Shown in pieces: positions 1 to 7,536 of a stretch of 12,934 nucleotides of DNA (its first letter is position 1; every line of letters starts with the position of its first letter). The notes under the pieces are model-generated. The model did no database searches. It worked only from the letters and a program-made list of their open reading frames with translations, and was not told where the DNA came from. The stretch lies in assembly GCA_038326615.1 (NCBI GenBank), contig JBBQKF010000082.1:1-12934 (forward strand). The letters are read 5' to 3'. Made by a program: the position numbers and the translations under genes. Source of the stretch: JBBQKF01 sp038326615 (GTDB taxonomy: Bacteria > Bacillota > Clostridia > Saccharofermentanales > UBA5734).

Positions 1-192
1 GCGGGATTGGTAGTAGGGCTAATTGTTTCGATTTTTCAGGCAATGACACAAATTAATGAACAAACCTTGAGTTTTGTCCCCAAAATATTAGCAATTCTTG
101 CAACACTGATTATTACAGGGGGTTGGATGTTAACAAAGCTCGTACAGTTTACAATACAATTATTCGAGAATATAGCAACTGTTGTAAATTAG
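1..192 (+). CDS. fliQ: FliQ, flagellar export gate subunit (5' end missing)
   Basis: This is the C-terminal 63 codons of FliQ, a small inner-membrane subunit of the flagellar type III export gate, which assembles with FliP and FliR. The reading frame is open from base 1, beginning AGLVVGLIVSIFQAMTQINE, and ends at TAG 190-192. The run VGLIVSIFQAMTQINEQTLS followed by FVPK is the family's most conserved stretch. A second hydrophobic helix (ILAILATLIITGG) follows it. FliQ is usually near 89 residues, so about 26 residues including the start lie before the window. The TTG at 7 is an internal leucine codon, not a start. fliR follows after 84 bases, a wider gap than is common for this gene pair. 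Confidence 0.93.
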   Translation, partial: AGLVVGLIVSIFQAMTQINEQTLSFVPKILAILATLIITGGWMLTKLVQFTIQLFENIATVVN

Positions 193-276
193 ACCTTATA
201 ACATTTAAATATTATATATAATGACGACCTATTTTCCTCAATATTACGTTATCTTCAATAGAAAATACAGAAAGAT

Positions 277-1083
277 GTGATAATGATAAACTCATTGATT
301 CAAATTCAAAATCAGTTCCCTTTTTACCTTCTTGCATTTGTCAGAATAGCAAGCTTGTTTATTCTGTCACCAGTTTTTGGACGTAAAAATGTTCCTGCCA
401 AATTGAAAGTTGGCTTTAGCGTAATTATTACAATCCTTGTAATTCCGATGATTCAGGATACCCAAAAAATTTCAGAATCTATTGGCTTTGAACAAATCAG
501 AATTCTAGTTTATGTGTTTAGAATTTTCACGGAAATGGCTATTGGCCTTTTAATGGGGTTTATAACAGTTCTTTTTTTAAACATTGCGTTAATTGCAGGT
601 CAAGTAATTGATGTGTCCATGGGACTTGGAATTGGGAGCGTTTTTGATCCTCAGATGAATACACAAACTGCTATATCTGGTTCATTGCTAAACACAATAA
701 TGTTCATATATTTTATAATTGCAAATGGTCATTTACACCTAATACAAGCACTAGTTCATACTTTTGAAACAATTCCTGTAGGGCAAGCAAAATTAGGACC
801 TGAAGTTGCACAAGTTGTAATTGATCAATTTTATCTGTCTTTTAGTCTTGCAATAACACTTATGCTGCCAATAGTTGCGATAACATTAATTATTGAAGCA
901 ATTATGGGGGTGTTAACACGTGCAATTCCACAATTGAATGCTTATATGGTTGGAATACCTGTTAAAATTCTTGCGGGATTTGCGATTTTACTTTTTTTAC
1001 AGCCTTTATATATCGGGTTTTGTGATAATGTTTTTGAAAAGATGATGATGGCAACTGATAAATTGTTAATAACCTTGCACTAG
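277..1083 (+). CDS. fliR: FliR, flagellar export gate membrane protein
   Basis: FliR is an integral membrane protein of the export gate that joins FliP and FliQ in the export pore at the base of the flagellum. The 268 residues are mostly hydrophobic, with likely membrane segments near residues 15-34, 45-60, 85-117, 130-148, 183-215 and 228-250. Family features include FVRIASLFILSPVFG near residue 21, a long GLLMGF helix, and the VDVSMG-like stretch VIDVSMGLGIGSVFDPQ. Length is normal. The start is uncertain: GTG at 277 opens the longest frame, but ATG at 283 is 8 bases after an AGAAAG ribosome binding site and may be the true start, giving 266 residues. It lies between fliQ and flhB, as in most Firmicutes. 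Confidence 0.93.
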   Translation: MIMINSLIQIQNQFPFYLLAFVRIASLFILSPVFGRKNVPAKLKVGFSVIITILVIPMIQDTQKISESIGFEQIRILVYVFRIFTEMAIGLLMGFITVLFLNIALIAGQVIDVSMGLGIGSVFDPQMNTQTAISGSLLNTIMFIYFIIANGHLHLIQALVHTFETIPVGQAKLGPEVAQVVIDQFYLSFSLAITLMLPIVAITLIIEAIMGVLTRAIPQLNAYMVGIPVKILAGFAILLFLQPLYIGFCDNVFEKMMMATDKLLITLH

Positions 1084-1154
1084 TGCGTTGTAACATCGTG
1101 CTAGCAATAGAACATTTAATCAAATAAAATTTTGCAAGAGAGGGGGGGATAAAA

Positions 1155-2225
1155 ATGCAACAGTCTGGCGAAAAAACTGAGAAAGCAACAGACAAAAAGC
1201 GAAAAGATCAGCGGGAAAAAGGAAATATTCTTAAAACCCATGACTTTTCTGTTGCTATAGTTTTATTGATCCTCTTTTATTCACTTAAAATTTTAGGAGG
1301 TTATATTGGGGAAAAGACAATAAAAATATTTAGGGATTCCTTTTATAACGACGCAATTATTAATGGCGAAACACTGTCAATGCCAACTTTGAATAATACA
1401 TTTTTAAGTGCAGTATTGTCAGGACTTGCGATTTTGCTGCCTGTTTTTGGGATTCTTGTTGTGTTTACTATTGGTATTCAATTGGCTCAAACAAGATTTC
1501 TGTTTACCACGAAAACTTTAGCTTTTAAATTTGACCGTATTAGCCTTTTTAATGGATTAAAACGTATGTTTTCATTTAAATCAGTTGCTGAAATGATAAA
1601 ATCACTTTTAAAAATTGGGATAGTCATTGCGACAGTTTACCCTGACATTATGAAATACATAAAAGAAAGTCCTTTTTTGTTGAATATAAGTATAGTACAA
1701 GCTACCTCAATGATTTTCGGAAACGCACTGAGTATGGCAATTAAGGCAATTATGGTTTTAATTATCATTTCAGTACTTGATATATTTTATCAATGGTGGA
1801 ACTTTGAGAAAGAATTGAAAATGACAAAACAGGAAGTAAAAGAAGAAACAAAACTTTCTGAAGGAAACCCACAGACAAAAGGCCGTATACAACAAAAGCA
1901 GAGGCAGATGAGTGCAATGAGAATGATGTCAGAAGTTATAAAAGCTGATGTTATAGTAACAAATCCAACACACTTTGCAGTTGCTTTAAGATATAGATCT
2001 AAGATTGACAATGCCCCCATTGTTTTAGCAAAAGGACAGGACTTTCTAGCCCAAAGAATTAAGGAAAAGGCAAAAGAAAACAATATCGTTATTGTTGAAA
2101 ATAGACCACTTGCACGAACATTATATGCTAAGGGAGAAATTGGTAAACCTATATCTGCAGACCTTTTTCAAGCTGTTGCTGAGATTCTCGCTTATGTTGC
2201 TAAAATCAAATCATTAAAATTTTAA
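1155..2225 (+). CDS. flhB: FlhB, export gate protein and substrate-specificity switch
   Basis: FlhB is a membrane protein of the flagellar type III export apparatus. Self-cleavage of its cytoplasmic domain helps switch export from rod/hook to filament substrates. The 356-residue protein opens with a charged cytoplasmic tail (GEKTEKATDKKRKDQREKG), has four hydrophobic segments near residues 31-52, 83-111, 150-164 and 189-214, then a lysine/glutamine-rich linker and the C-terminal domain. The autocleavage motif NPTH is intact at residues 270-273 (bases 1962-1973), within VIVTNPTHFAVALRY. The ATG follows a very G-rich ribosome binding site (AGGGGGGG, about 1140-1148). A 71-base gap separates it from fliR, and flhA starts 27 bases after its stop. 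Confidence 0.97.
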   Translation: MQQSGEKTEKATDKKRKDQREKGNILKTHDFSVAIVLLILFYSLKILGGYIGEKTIKIFRDSFYNDAIINGETLSMPTLNNTFLSAVLSGLAILLPVFGILVVFTIGIQLAQTRFLFTTKTLAFKFDRISLFNGLKRMFSFKSVAEMIKSLLKIGIVIATVYPDIMKYIKESPFLLNISIVQATSMIFGNALSMAIKAIMVLIIISVLDIFYQWWNFEKELKMTKQEVKEETKLSEGNPQTKGRIQQKQRQMSAMRMMSEVIKADVIVTNPTHFAVALRYRSKIDNAPIVLAKGQDFLAQRIKEKAKENNIVIVENRPLARTLYAKGEIGKPISADLFQAVAEILAYVAKIKSLKF

Positions 2226-2252
2226 AGCTAATAAAGAAAGGAACGAATCATA

Positions 2253-4295
2253 ATGAAATATACTGATATAATAGTTGCTGCTGGTATTCTTATTATTATT
2301 GCATTGATAATTGTTCCTTTAAATGCAATGCTTTTGGATTTCTTTCTTATTATTAACCTGAGTATTGCATTAATGGTTTTGCTAATGGCAATTTTCACCA
2401 AAGAAGCATTAGAATTTTCTGTATTCCCGCCTTTGCTACTTGTTTTGACATTGTTTCGCCTTGCACTTAATATTTCATCTACCAGATTAATTCTAGGTAA
2501 CGGTGGCGAAGCCGGAGCAGTAATTAAAACTTTTGGTGATTTTGTAATAGGTGGTAACATTGCAGTCGGAGTTATTATATTTATTATAATCGTCTTGATT
2601 CAATTTATTGTTATAACTAAAGGTTCAGAGCGTGTATCAGAGGTTGCAGCAAGATTTACTTTAGATGCTATGCCGGGGAAGCAAATGGCAATAGATGCAG
2701 ATTTAAACACAGGACTGATAAACGATGAACAGGCAAAAGCTAGAAGAAAGAAAATTCAAAGAGAAGCGGATTTTTATGGTTCGATGGATGGCGCAAGTAA
2801 ATTTGTCAAGGGAGATGCAATTGTTGGTATTATCATCATGGTTATTAATGTTGTTGGAGGAATTGTAATCGGTGTGTTAACATCAGGACTTGATATTTCG
2901 GTAGTACTCCAAAAATATACAATTACAACCGTTGGCGACGGTCTGGTAAGTCAATTACCTGCACTATTAATTTCAACTGCTACAGGTATTATCGTAACAA
3001 GGGCTGCATCAGAAAACAATCTTGGACATGATATAACGGAGCAACTTTCAGCACAGCCTAACATAATGATTATAGCTGGTGCTATGTTATTTGTCTTGAG
3101 TCTTATACCTGGACTTCCCAAATTATCAATATTTATGCTAGGAGGATTATTATTTACACTCGGTTTAGTATTGAAAAACAATATTAAGAAAAAAGAAGCA
3201 AAGCTTTCAAATTTACAAGAGGAAGAAGTCACTCAAGAAATTGCTAGACCCGAAAATGTATATGGACTGTTAAATTTCGAGCCAATCGAGATGGAATTGG
3301 GCTATGGATTGGTAGCCCTCGCAGATGCCCAGCAGGGAGGGGATTTGACGGACAGGGTAATAATGATAAGACGACAGTGTGCTATGGAACTTGGCATGGT
3401 AATTCCAAGTATTCGTATTAGAGATAACATACAATTAAAAGCCAATGAATATGTAGTAAAGATAAGAGGAAATGAGGTTACAAGATCTGAAGTAATACCT
3501 GACCATTTTCTTGCTATGAATTCCACAGATAATAATAACAATGCTATCAAAGGAATTCCCACAACTGAGCCTTCATATGGGTTGCCTGCATTATGGATAA
3601 CAAAATCAGAAAGAGAAAAAGCTGAATTACATGGATACACAATCGTTGATCCTCCATCAGTAATTGCAACGCATTTAACAGAAATTCTAAAGCAGCATGG
3701 ACATGAATTGCTCGATCGTCAGCAAGTTCAAAGTCTAATAAACAACTTGCGTGACTCACAACCATCCTTAGTTGAGGAAGTATTTCCAAAATTGTTTTCT
3801 ATCGGAGACCTTCAAAAGATATTATCAAACCTATTAAAAGAGTCTATGTCAATACGCGATATGGTTACAATAGTTGAAACAATGGCAGATTTTGCATCAG
3901 TTACTAGAAATTGTGATTCATTAACTGAACATATAAGACAAAGGTCAAAAAGAGCAATAAGTATAAAACATTTTAAGAATAGATTAGCGCAAGTCATTAC
4001 TCTTGACTCAAAACTTGAGCAATTAATCCTCGAGAAACTGAGACAAACTGAGACAGGTTCATTTGTCGCTTTAAGTCCTGATCAAATTCAACAGGTCCTA
4101 ACGCAACTAAGAATAGCTATTGAAGAAACAATGCAGATAGGAATAAATCCAATTGTTCTAACATCACCATCTGTAAGACCTCACTTTAAAAGAATGACTG
4201 AACAATTAGCCCCTGATTTAACTGTTTTATCATATAGCGAGATAGAGTCAACAATTGAAATCAAATCTGAAAGGATGGTTTGCATACAAGTATGA
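2253..4295 (+). CDS. flhA: FlhA, flagellar export gate and substrate-docking protein
   Basis: FlhA is the largest export-gate membrane protein. Its ring-forming cytoplasmic domain receives chaperone-substrate complexes. The 680 residues are of normal length. About eight hydrophobic segments fill residues 5-308. The conserved cytoplasmic FHIPEP loop includes SERVSEVAARFTLDAMPGKQ from residue 125 and the following MAIDADLNTGLI. The segment VGDGLVSQLPALLISTATG (about 227-245) is also typical. The cytoplasmic domain starts near 330 and includes GYGLVALAD. The ATG follows AGAAAGGA at 2235-2242. The stop (TGA 4293-4295) overlaps the ATG at 4292 of the sigma factor gene. An exact 10-bp duplication (4035-4054) lies inside without disturbing the frame. 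Confidence 0.97.
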   Translation: MKYTDIIVAAGILIIIALIIVPLNAMLLDFFLIINLSIALMVLLMAIFTKEALEFSVFPPLLLVLTLFRLALNISSTRLILGNGGEAGAVIKTFGDFVIGGNIAVGVIIFIIIVLIQFIVITKGSERVSEVAARFTLDAMPGKQMAIDADLNTGLINDEQAKARRKKIQREADFYGSMDGASKFVKGDAIVGIIIMVINVVGGIVIGVLTSGLDISVVLQKYTITTVGDGLVSQLPALLISTATGIIVTRAASENNLGHDITEQLSAQPNIMIIAGAMLFVLSLIPGLPKLSIFMLGGLLFTLGLVLKNNIKKKEAKLSNLQEEEVTQEIARPENVYGLLNFEPIEMELGYGLVALADAQQGGDLTDRVIMIRRQCAMELGMVIPSIRIRDNIQLKANEYVVKIRGNEVTRSEVIPDHFLAMNSTDNNNNAIKGIPTTEPSYGLPALWITKSEREKAELHGYTIVDPPSVIATHLTEILKQHGHELLDRQQVQSLINNLRDSQPSLVEEVFPKLFSIGDLQKILSNLLKESMSIRDMVTIVETMADFASVTRNCDSLTEHIRQRSKRAISIKHFKNRLAQVITLDSKLEQLILEKLRQTETGSFVALSPDQIQQVLTQLRIAIEETMQIGINPIVLTSPSVRPHFKRMTEQLAPDLTVLSYSEIESTIEIKSERMVCIQV

Positions 4296-5080
4296 ATACA
4301 TTACAAGCGATTAAAACATATACGTCTGAGGATGCAGTTATGGACAAAGATTCTTTGGCAGCACTTTGGCAGGAATATTTACGCACTAGGGATCTAGAAA
4401 TAAGAAACACCTTGCTCATGTATTATGTCCCATTGGTAAAAAGAGTGGTAAACAGACTTTTTCAAACAACAAAAGCTTTTAATGAATATGATGATTTGAT
4501 TAGTTGTGGGATTATTGGTCTTATGGATGCAATTGACAGGTTTAACCCAACGAAAGGTGCATCATTTGAGACATACTCACAAATAAGAATCCGTGGCGAA
4601 ATTATTGACTATATGCGCTCTTTAGACTGGGCACCTGTTCATCTACGCATAAAAATAAAAAAAGTTGAAAATGCATACGATGAATTATCACAGGAAAAAG
4701 GAAGACTTGTAACTGATTTAGAAGTGGCACAGCATCTGGATATTAATCAATGTGACCTTCATGAAATATTAAAAGAGTCACATTTTCTTAATGTAGTCCA
4801 TCTTGAAGAGTTATTACAGGATACAGTACAAGAAGATCCAAGGTTTGCAGCGGAGAGTAGTGTGCAAAATAGTCTTGAAGACCAAGACTTTAAATCTAAC
4901 TTAGCTAGAGAAATTGAAAAACTAAGTGAGCGAGAAAAATTACTAGTTAGTCTATATTACAGCGATGAACTTACACTAAAAGAGATAGGAATTGTTCTTG
5001 GGGTAACTGAGTCAAGAGTATGCCAAATACATTCAAGTGTTATGTCAAAACTAAGAGCAAGGATGAAAAGTTTCAAATAA
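4292..5080 (+). CDS. sigD: SigD/FliA, sigma-28 factor for late flagellar genes
   Basis: This is the flagellar and motility sigma factor (sigma-28; SigD in Bacillus, FliA in enterics), which directs RNA polymerase to late flagellar promoters and is held inactive by FlgM. Sigma region 2 spans about residues 41-113, including GLMDAIDRFNPTKGASFETY and IRGEIIDYMRSLDW. Region 3 follows to about 160, and region 4 (about 208-258) contains the helix-turn-helix LTLKEIGIVLGVTESRVCQI. The start is open to doubt. ATG 4292 overlaps the flhA stop as ATGA. TTG 4280 lies 4 bases after AAAGGA. ATG 4340 has a well-spaced GAGGA and gives 246 residues, close to the family's usual length. The flhF, flhG and che genes found upstream of sigD in Bacillus are not present. 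Confidence 0.95.
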   Translation: MNTLQAIKTYTSEDAVMDKDSLAALWQEYLRTRDLEIRNTLLMYYVPLVKRVVNRLFQTTKAFNEYDDLISCGIIGLMDAIDRFNPTKGASFETYSQIRIRGEIIDYMRSLDWAPVHLRIKIKKVENAYDELSQEKGRLVTDLEVAQHLDINQCDLHEILKESHFLNVVHLEELLQDTVQEDPRFAAESSVQNSLEDQDFKSNLAREIEKLSEREKLLVSLYYSDELTLKEIGIVLGVTESRVCQIHSSVMSKLRARMKSFK

Positions 5081-5101
5081 AATTTTTGTTTACAATATTA
5101 T

Positions 5102-5128
5102 TAAAGTTTTATTAATTAAATACGATAT
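5102..5128 (+). promoter_or_regulatory. Sigma-28 (SigD) promoter for the late operon
   Basis: TAAA at 5102-5105 is followed by a 15-base spacer and TACGATAT at 5121-5128, close to the sigma-28 consensus TAAA-N15-GCCGATAT. The hag promoter in this window has the same boxes (TAAAG and TACGATATAG) at the same spacing, so two independent sites support the motif. It should start the flgF-to-csrA transcript in addition to read-through from the export operon. The expected start point, about 6-8 bases past the -10 box, falls inside the AAGGAG ribosome binding site of flgF (5133-5138), which is unusual. Confidence 0.75.
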
Positions 5129-5146
5129 AGATAAGGAGAATACAAA

Positions 5147-5896
5147 ATGATTAGAGGATTGTATACATCAGCAACAGGCATGGTAACACAGCAAAAAAGA
5201 ATGGATGTTGTTACAAACAATCTTGCAAATGCTACTACTCCTGGGTTTAAGCAAGATATGCTATTATCATCGTCATTTGAGGCATTAATGGTTCATAGGA
5301 TGAATGGCAACAGTGATTTCGGACCATTAAATGAAGTAGGCGTTTTGAATAACGGAATACATGTTGACGAAATTGTTACCTCATTTGAAGAAGGAATGCT
5401 TAAAGAGACAGGGATATCAACTGATTTTGCTATTGATGGAGATGGGTTTTTCGTTGTAAATACTCCACAGGGGGAGAGATATACAAGGGCCGGTACATGG
5501 TTTGTCTCCTCAGAAGGTAAGTTGGTTACACAAGAAGGGTATGAGATACAAGGGCAAAATGGAGCAATCAATGTAAATAATACATCTTTTACAGTTGATT
5601 CATATGGAAACATGAAAACTGTTACAGGATTAGACAAAATAAAATTGGTTAATTTTGAAAATTTGAGTGGGTTACGTAAAGAGGGCGGCAATTTATACTC
5701 TGCAAATAATGCACAAATAATTAATGATACTGGTAGCAAAATAAAACAAGGCTATTTGGAAGGGTCGAATGTTGATTTGTCGAAGCAGATGGTGGACATG
5801 ATAGAAATTTCCAGAAGCTTTGAAATAAATCAGAGAATGATAAAAATGCAAGACGAAAAACTAGGCAAAGCAGTTAGTGAAATTGGCCGGTTGTAA
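5147..5896 (+). CDS. flgF: FlgF-like flagellar hook-basal body (rod) protein
   Basis: This belongs to the FlgE/FlgF/FlgG axial family, a rod protein exported through the flagellar gate; the Bacillus counterpart in this position is FlhO. The N-terminal rod signature is clear: GLYTSATGM near residue 4, then MDVVTNNLANATTPGFKQ at residues 19-36. The mid-protein family motif FAIDGDGFFVV, the YTRAGTW segment, and the C-terminal GYLEGSNVDLSKQMVDMIEI are also present. Length, 249 residues, is normal. ATG 5147 lies 8 bases after AAGGAG. It is the first gene of the late block and pairs with flgG 49 bases downstream. The family is certain. The choice of flgF over flgG rests on sequence and gene order and is less certain. 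Confidence 0.88.
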   Translation: MIRGLYTSATGMVTQQKRMDVVTNNLANATTPGFKQDMLLSSSFEALMVHRMNGNSDFGPLNEVGVLNNGIHVDEIVTSFEEGMLKETGISTDFAIDGDGFFVVNTPQGERYTRAGTWFVSSEGKLVTQEGYEIQGQNGAINVNNTSFTVDSYGNMKTVTGLDKIKLVNFENLSGLRKEGGNLYSANNAQIINDTGSKIKQGYLEGSNVDLSKQMVDMIEISRSFEINQRMIKMQDEKLGKAVSEIGRL

Positions 5897-5945
5897 TACT
5901 AATATTGAATTGTAAATATTTTATTAAGAAAAGGAGAGCAATTTT

Positions 5946-6722
5946 ATGAGCCAATCACTATATTCTGCAGTAAACGGTTTAAAAACCCAACAAAGCAATA
6001 TTGACACAATAGCAAATAATATTGCCAACATAAACACATCAGCATATAAGAAAAGTCGTATCAATTTGAAAGATGCTGTTTATAGCGAACTTATTGATCC
6101 TTCGGCTGCAGGAAGTTCAGCTAATCTACAACTGGGATATGGCGTTTTAGTAGCAGGGCAAAGCAAATATTTCGAACAGGGATTTTTAGACCAGACAAAT
6201 AGAAATCTGGATATTGCAATACAAGGTGATGGATTTTTTGCAGTTGAGGGAGCCGATAAACAAGTTGCCTATACAAGAAACGGATCGTTTTCTACGAAGA
6301 CTGTTGATGGCTCAAATTATCTTGCAACAATGAGCGGAGATTTTGTTTTAGATAAGAATGGTAACAGGATAAAGTGTAATTTCCCAATTGAACAAATTAG
6401 TGTTAATTCAAAAGGTGAATTGGCAAACAATAAAACTCCAAATGAATTAATAGCAACACTTGGGATTTACAATTTTACAAATCCTCTAGGGCTTGAATCA
6501 TTAGGTGCTACATCATACCTCGCAACCGATTCATCAGGAGCCCCAATAACGGGACTAAATAATAGTTCAAAAATCTTACAAGGATATATTGAAAATTCAA
6601 ATGTTGACTTGTCTGAAGAAATGACTCAGTTGATGGAAGCGCAAAAGGCATACACATTTTTAAGCCGTGCAATATCTACAGCCGATCAGATGAAATCAAT
6701 AGAAAATGATATTAGAAAATAA
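5946..6722 (+). CDS. flgG: FlgG-like flagellar distal rod protein
   Basis: This is the second rod protein of the FlgE/FlgF/FlgG family, matching FlgG (FlhP in the Bacillus arrangement). It is exported and polymerises in the rod between export gate and hook. The N-terminal signature is SLYSAVNGLKTQQSNIDTIA followed by NNIANINTSAYKKSR. A typical FlgG stretch follows, with QLGYGV near residue 60, FEQGFLDQTNRNLDIAIQGD and GFF. The C-terminal element GYIENSNVDLSEEMTQLMEA and the final helix are intact. Length is 258 residues, normal for FlgG. ATG 5946 follows AAGGAG by 9 bases. It shares motifs but not close identity with the preceding flgF, as expected for an old duplication. Confidence 0.88.
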   Translation: MSQSLYSAVNGLKTQQSNIDTIANNIANINTSAYKKSRINLKDAVYSELIDPSAAGSSANLQLGYGVLVAGQSKYFEQGFLDQTNRNLDIAIQGDGFFAVEGADKQVAYTRNGSFSTKTVDGSNYLATMSGDFVLDKNGNRIKCNFPIEQISVNSKGELANNKTPNELIATLGIYNFTNPLGLESLGATSYLATDSSGAPITGLNNSSKILQGYIENSNVDLSEEMTQLMEAQKAYTFLSRAISTADQMKSIENDIRK

Positions 6723-6757
6723 ATCAAACACTTAAATTAAATTTGGAGGTAAAACAT

Positions 6758-7027
6758 ATGCGAATCAATCCAGCGATAATGTCATCAGCCATAGGTCGCT
6801 ACGATAAAGCAATCAGACAACAAAAGGCTAATCCAACTGCTGAATTAGCAAAAGATAAAGTTGAATTGTCTGCTAATGCAAAGATATATAAGCAGTTGTT
6901 GCAGGAGGCTAATAGGAGCGATTCTGTTTCAACCGAAAAAGTTCATGGAATAATGAATCAGATTGCGGCCGGTACATACAAAATAGATGTAGATAAAATA
7001 GTTGAGAAGATGATGAAACAGAGGTGA
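6758..7027 (+). CDS. flgM: FlgM, anti-sigma-28 factor
   Basis: FlgM binds SigD and blocks late transcription until the hook-basal body is finished and FlgM is lost through the export gate. This 89-residue protein has a flexible N-terminal half and a helical sigma-binding C-terminal half. Family features are DKVELS at residues 33-38, STEKVHGIMNQIAAG near 58-72, and GTYKIDVDKIVEKMM at the end. The start is ATG 6758, 8 bases after GGAGG (6745-6749); the in-frame TTG at 6743 lies in the ribosome binding site itself and is not a start. It follows flgG by 35 bases and sits 4 bases before flgN. Because it lies downstream of the sigma-28 promoter at 5102, SigD should raise the level of its own inhibitor. 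Confidence 0.93.
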   Translation: MRINPAIMSSAIGRYDKAIRQQKANPTAELAKDKVELSANAKIYKQLLQEANRSDSVSTEKVHGIMNQIAAGTYKIDVDKIVEKMMKQR

Positions 7028-7031
7028 TTTT

Positions 7032-7529
7032 ATGCAGAATTGTTTGAATAGTCTAACTATGAACATGGAACAACAAAAAATAGTTTATGAAGACTTGTTG
7101 CGACTTGCAAAGAAAAAGCAAGAGGCAATAACAAGAGGCGATGTTAATGAACTTGACTATGTTGTAGAAGGTGAAAGTCTTCTTCTAATGAAACTATCGG
7201 ATATCGAGTGTGAAAGAAGAAACATTATAGAAGCAACATCAGATGCTTGTGGTGTACCAGCCGAAAAGCTGACATTCAAAAATTGGCCTAAAAGCGAAAA
7301 ATCTGAAAAGAACCATATTAAAGCTTTGCAAAAATCATTTCTTAACGTTCTTGACGAAATTCATGAAGTAAACGGTGTAAATCAACACTTAATAGAAATT
7401 CATCTTAATTATATTAAGCACGTTGTTGAAGAGGCAGTTCTTAGTGTAAAAACAAATTCTTACGAAGTTAATGGGACAATTAAAAAATCTAACGAATCTG
7501 AGCCAAGGTTAGTTGATATCAGAATGTGA
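7032..7529 (+). CDS. flgN: FlgN, export chaperone for FlgK and FlgL
   Basis: FlgN is a small cytoplasmic chaperone that binds the C termini of the junction proteins FlgK and FlgL and brings them to the export gate. The 165-residue protein is highly charged and predicted to be all-helical, with a long N-terminal helix (about residues 10-60, rich in K, E, Q and L) in the usual FlgN pattern. Sequence conservation in this family is low, so the call leans on context: it lies between flgM and flgK, the standard Firmicutes order. ATG 7032 uses an AGGTGAT site that overlaps the flgM stop, and its own stop overlaps the TGAGGA site of flgK, so the three genes are tightly coupled. Confidence 0.88.
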   Translation: MQNCLNSLTMNMEQQKIVYEDLLRLAKKKQEAITRGDVNELDYVVEGESLLLMKLSDIECERRNIIEATSDACGVPAEKLTFKNWPKSEKSEKNHIKALQKSFLNVLDEIHEVNGVNQHLIEIHLNYIKHVVEEAVLSVKTNSYEVNGTIKKSNESEPRLVDIRM

Positions 7530-7536
7530 GGAAAAA

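Noticed and set aside
211..222. ATTATATATAAT palindrome with TATAAT in the fliQ-fliR gap, a possible promoter
   Set aside because: No -35 box occurs at a fitting distance, and AT-only palindromes are common in this DNA.
5293..5739. Long open frame of 148 codons on the - strand opposite flgF
   Set aside because: It lies wholly opposite a well-supported gene, has no ribosome binding site that I can see, and its translation shows no recognisable family; it is a shadow frame.
6252..6259. GCCGATAA inside flgG, a perfect sigma-28 -10 box
   Set aside because: The position for the -35 box, 15 bases upstream, reads ATTT and not TAAA, and it lies in conserved coding sequence.
6800..6807. TACGATAA inside flgM, a sigma-28-like -10 box
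   Set aside because: No TAAA occurs at 14-16 bases upstream, and the site is coding.
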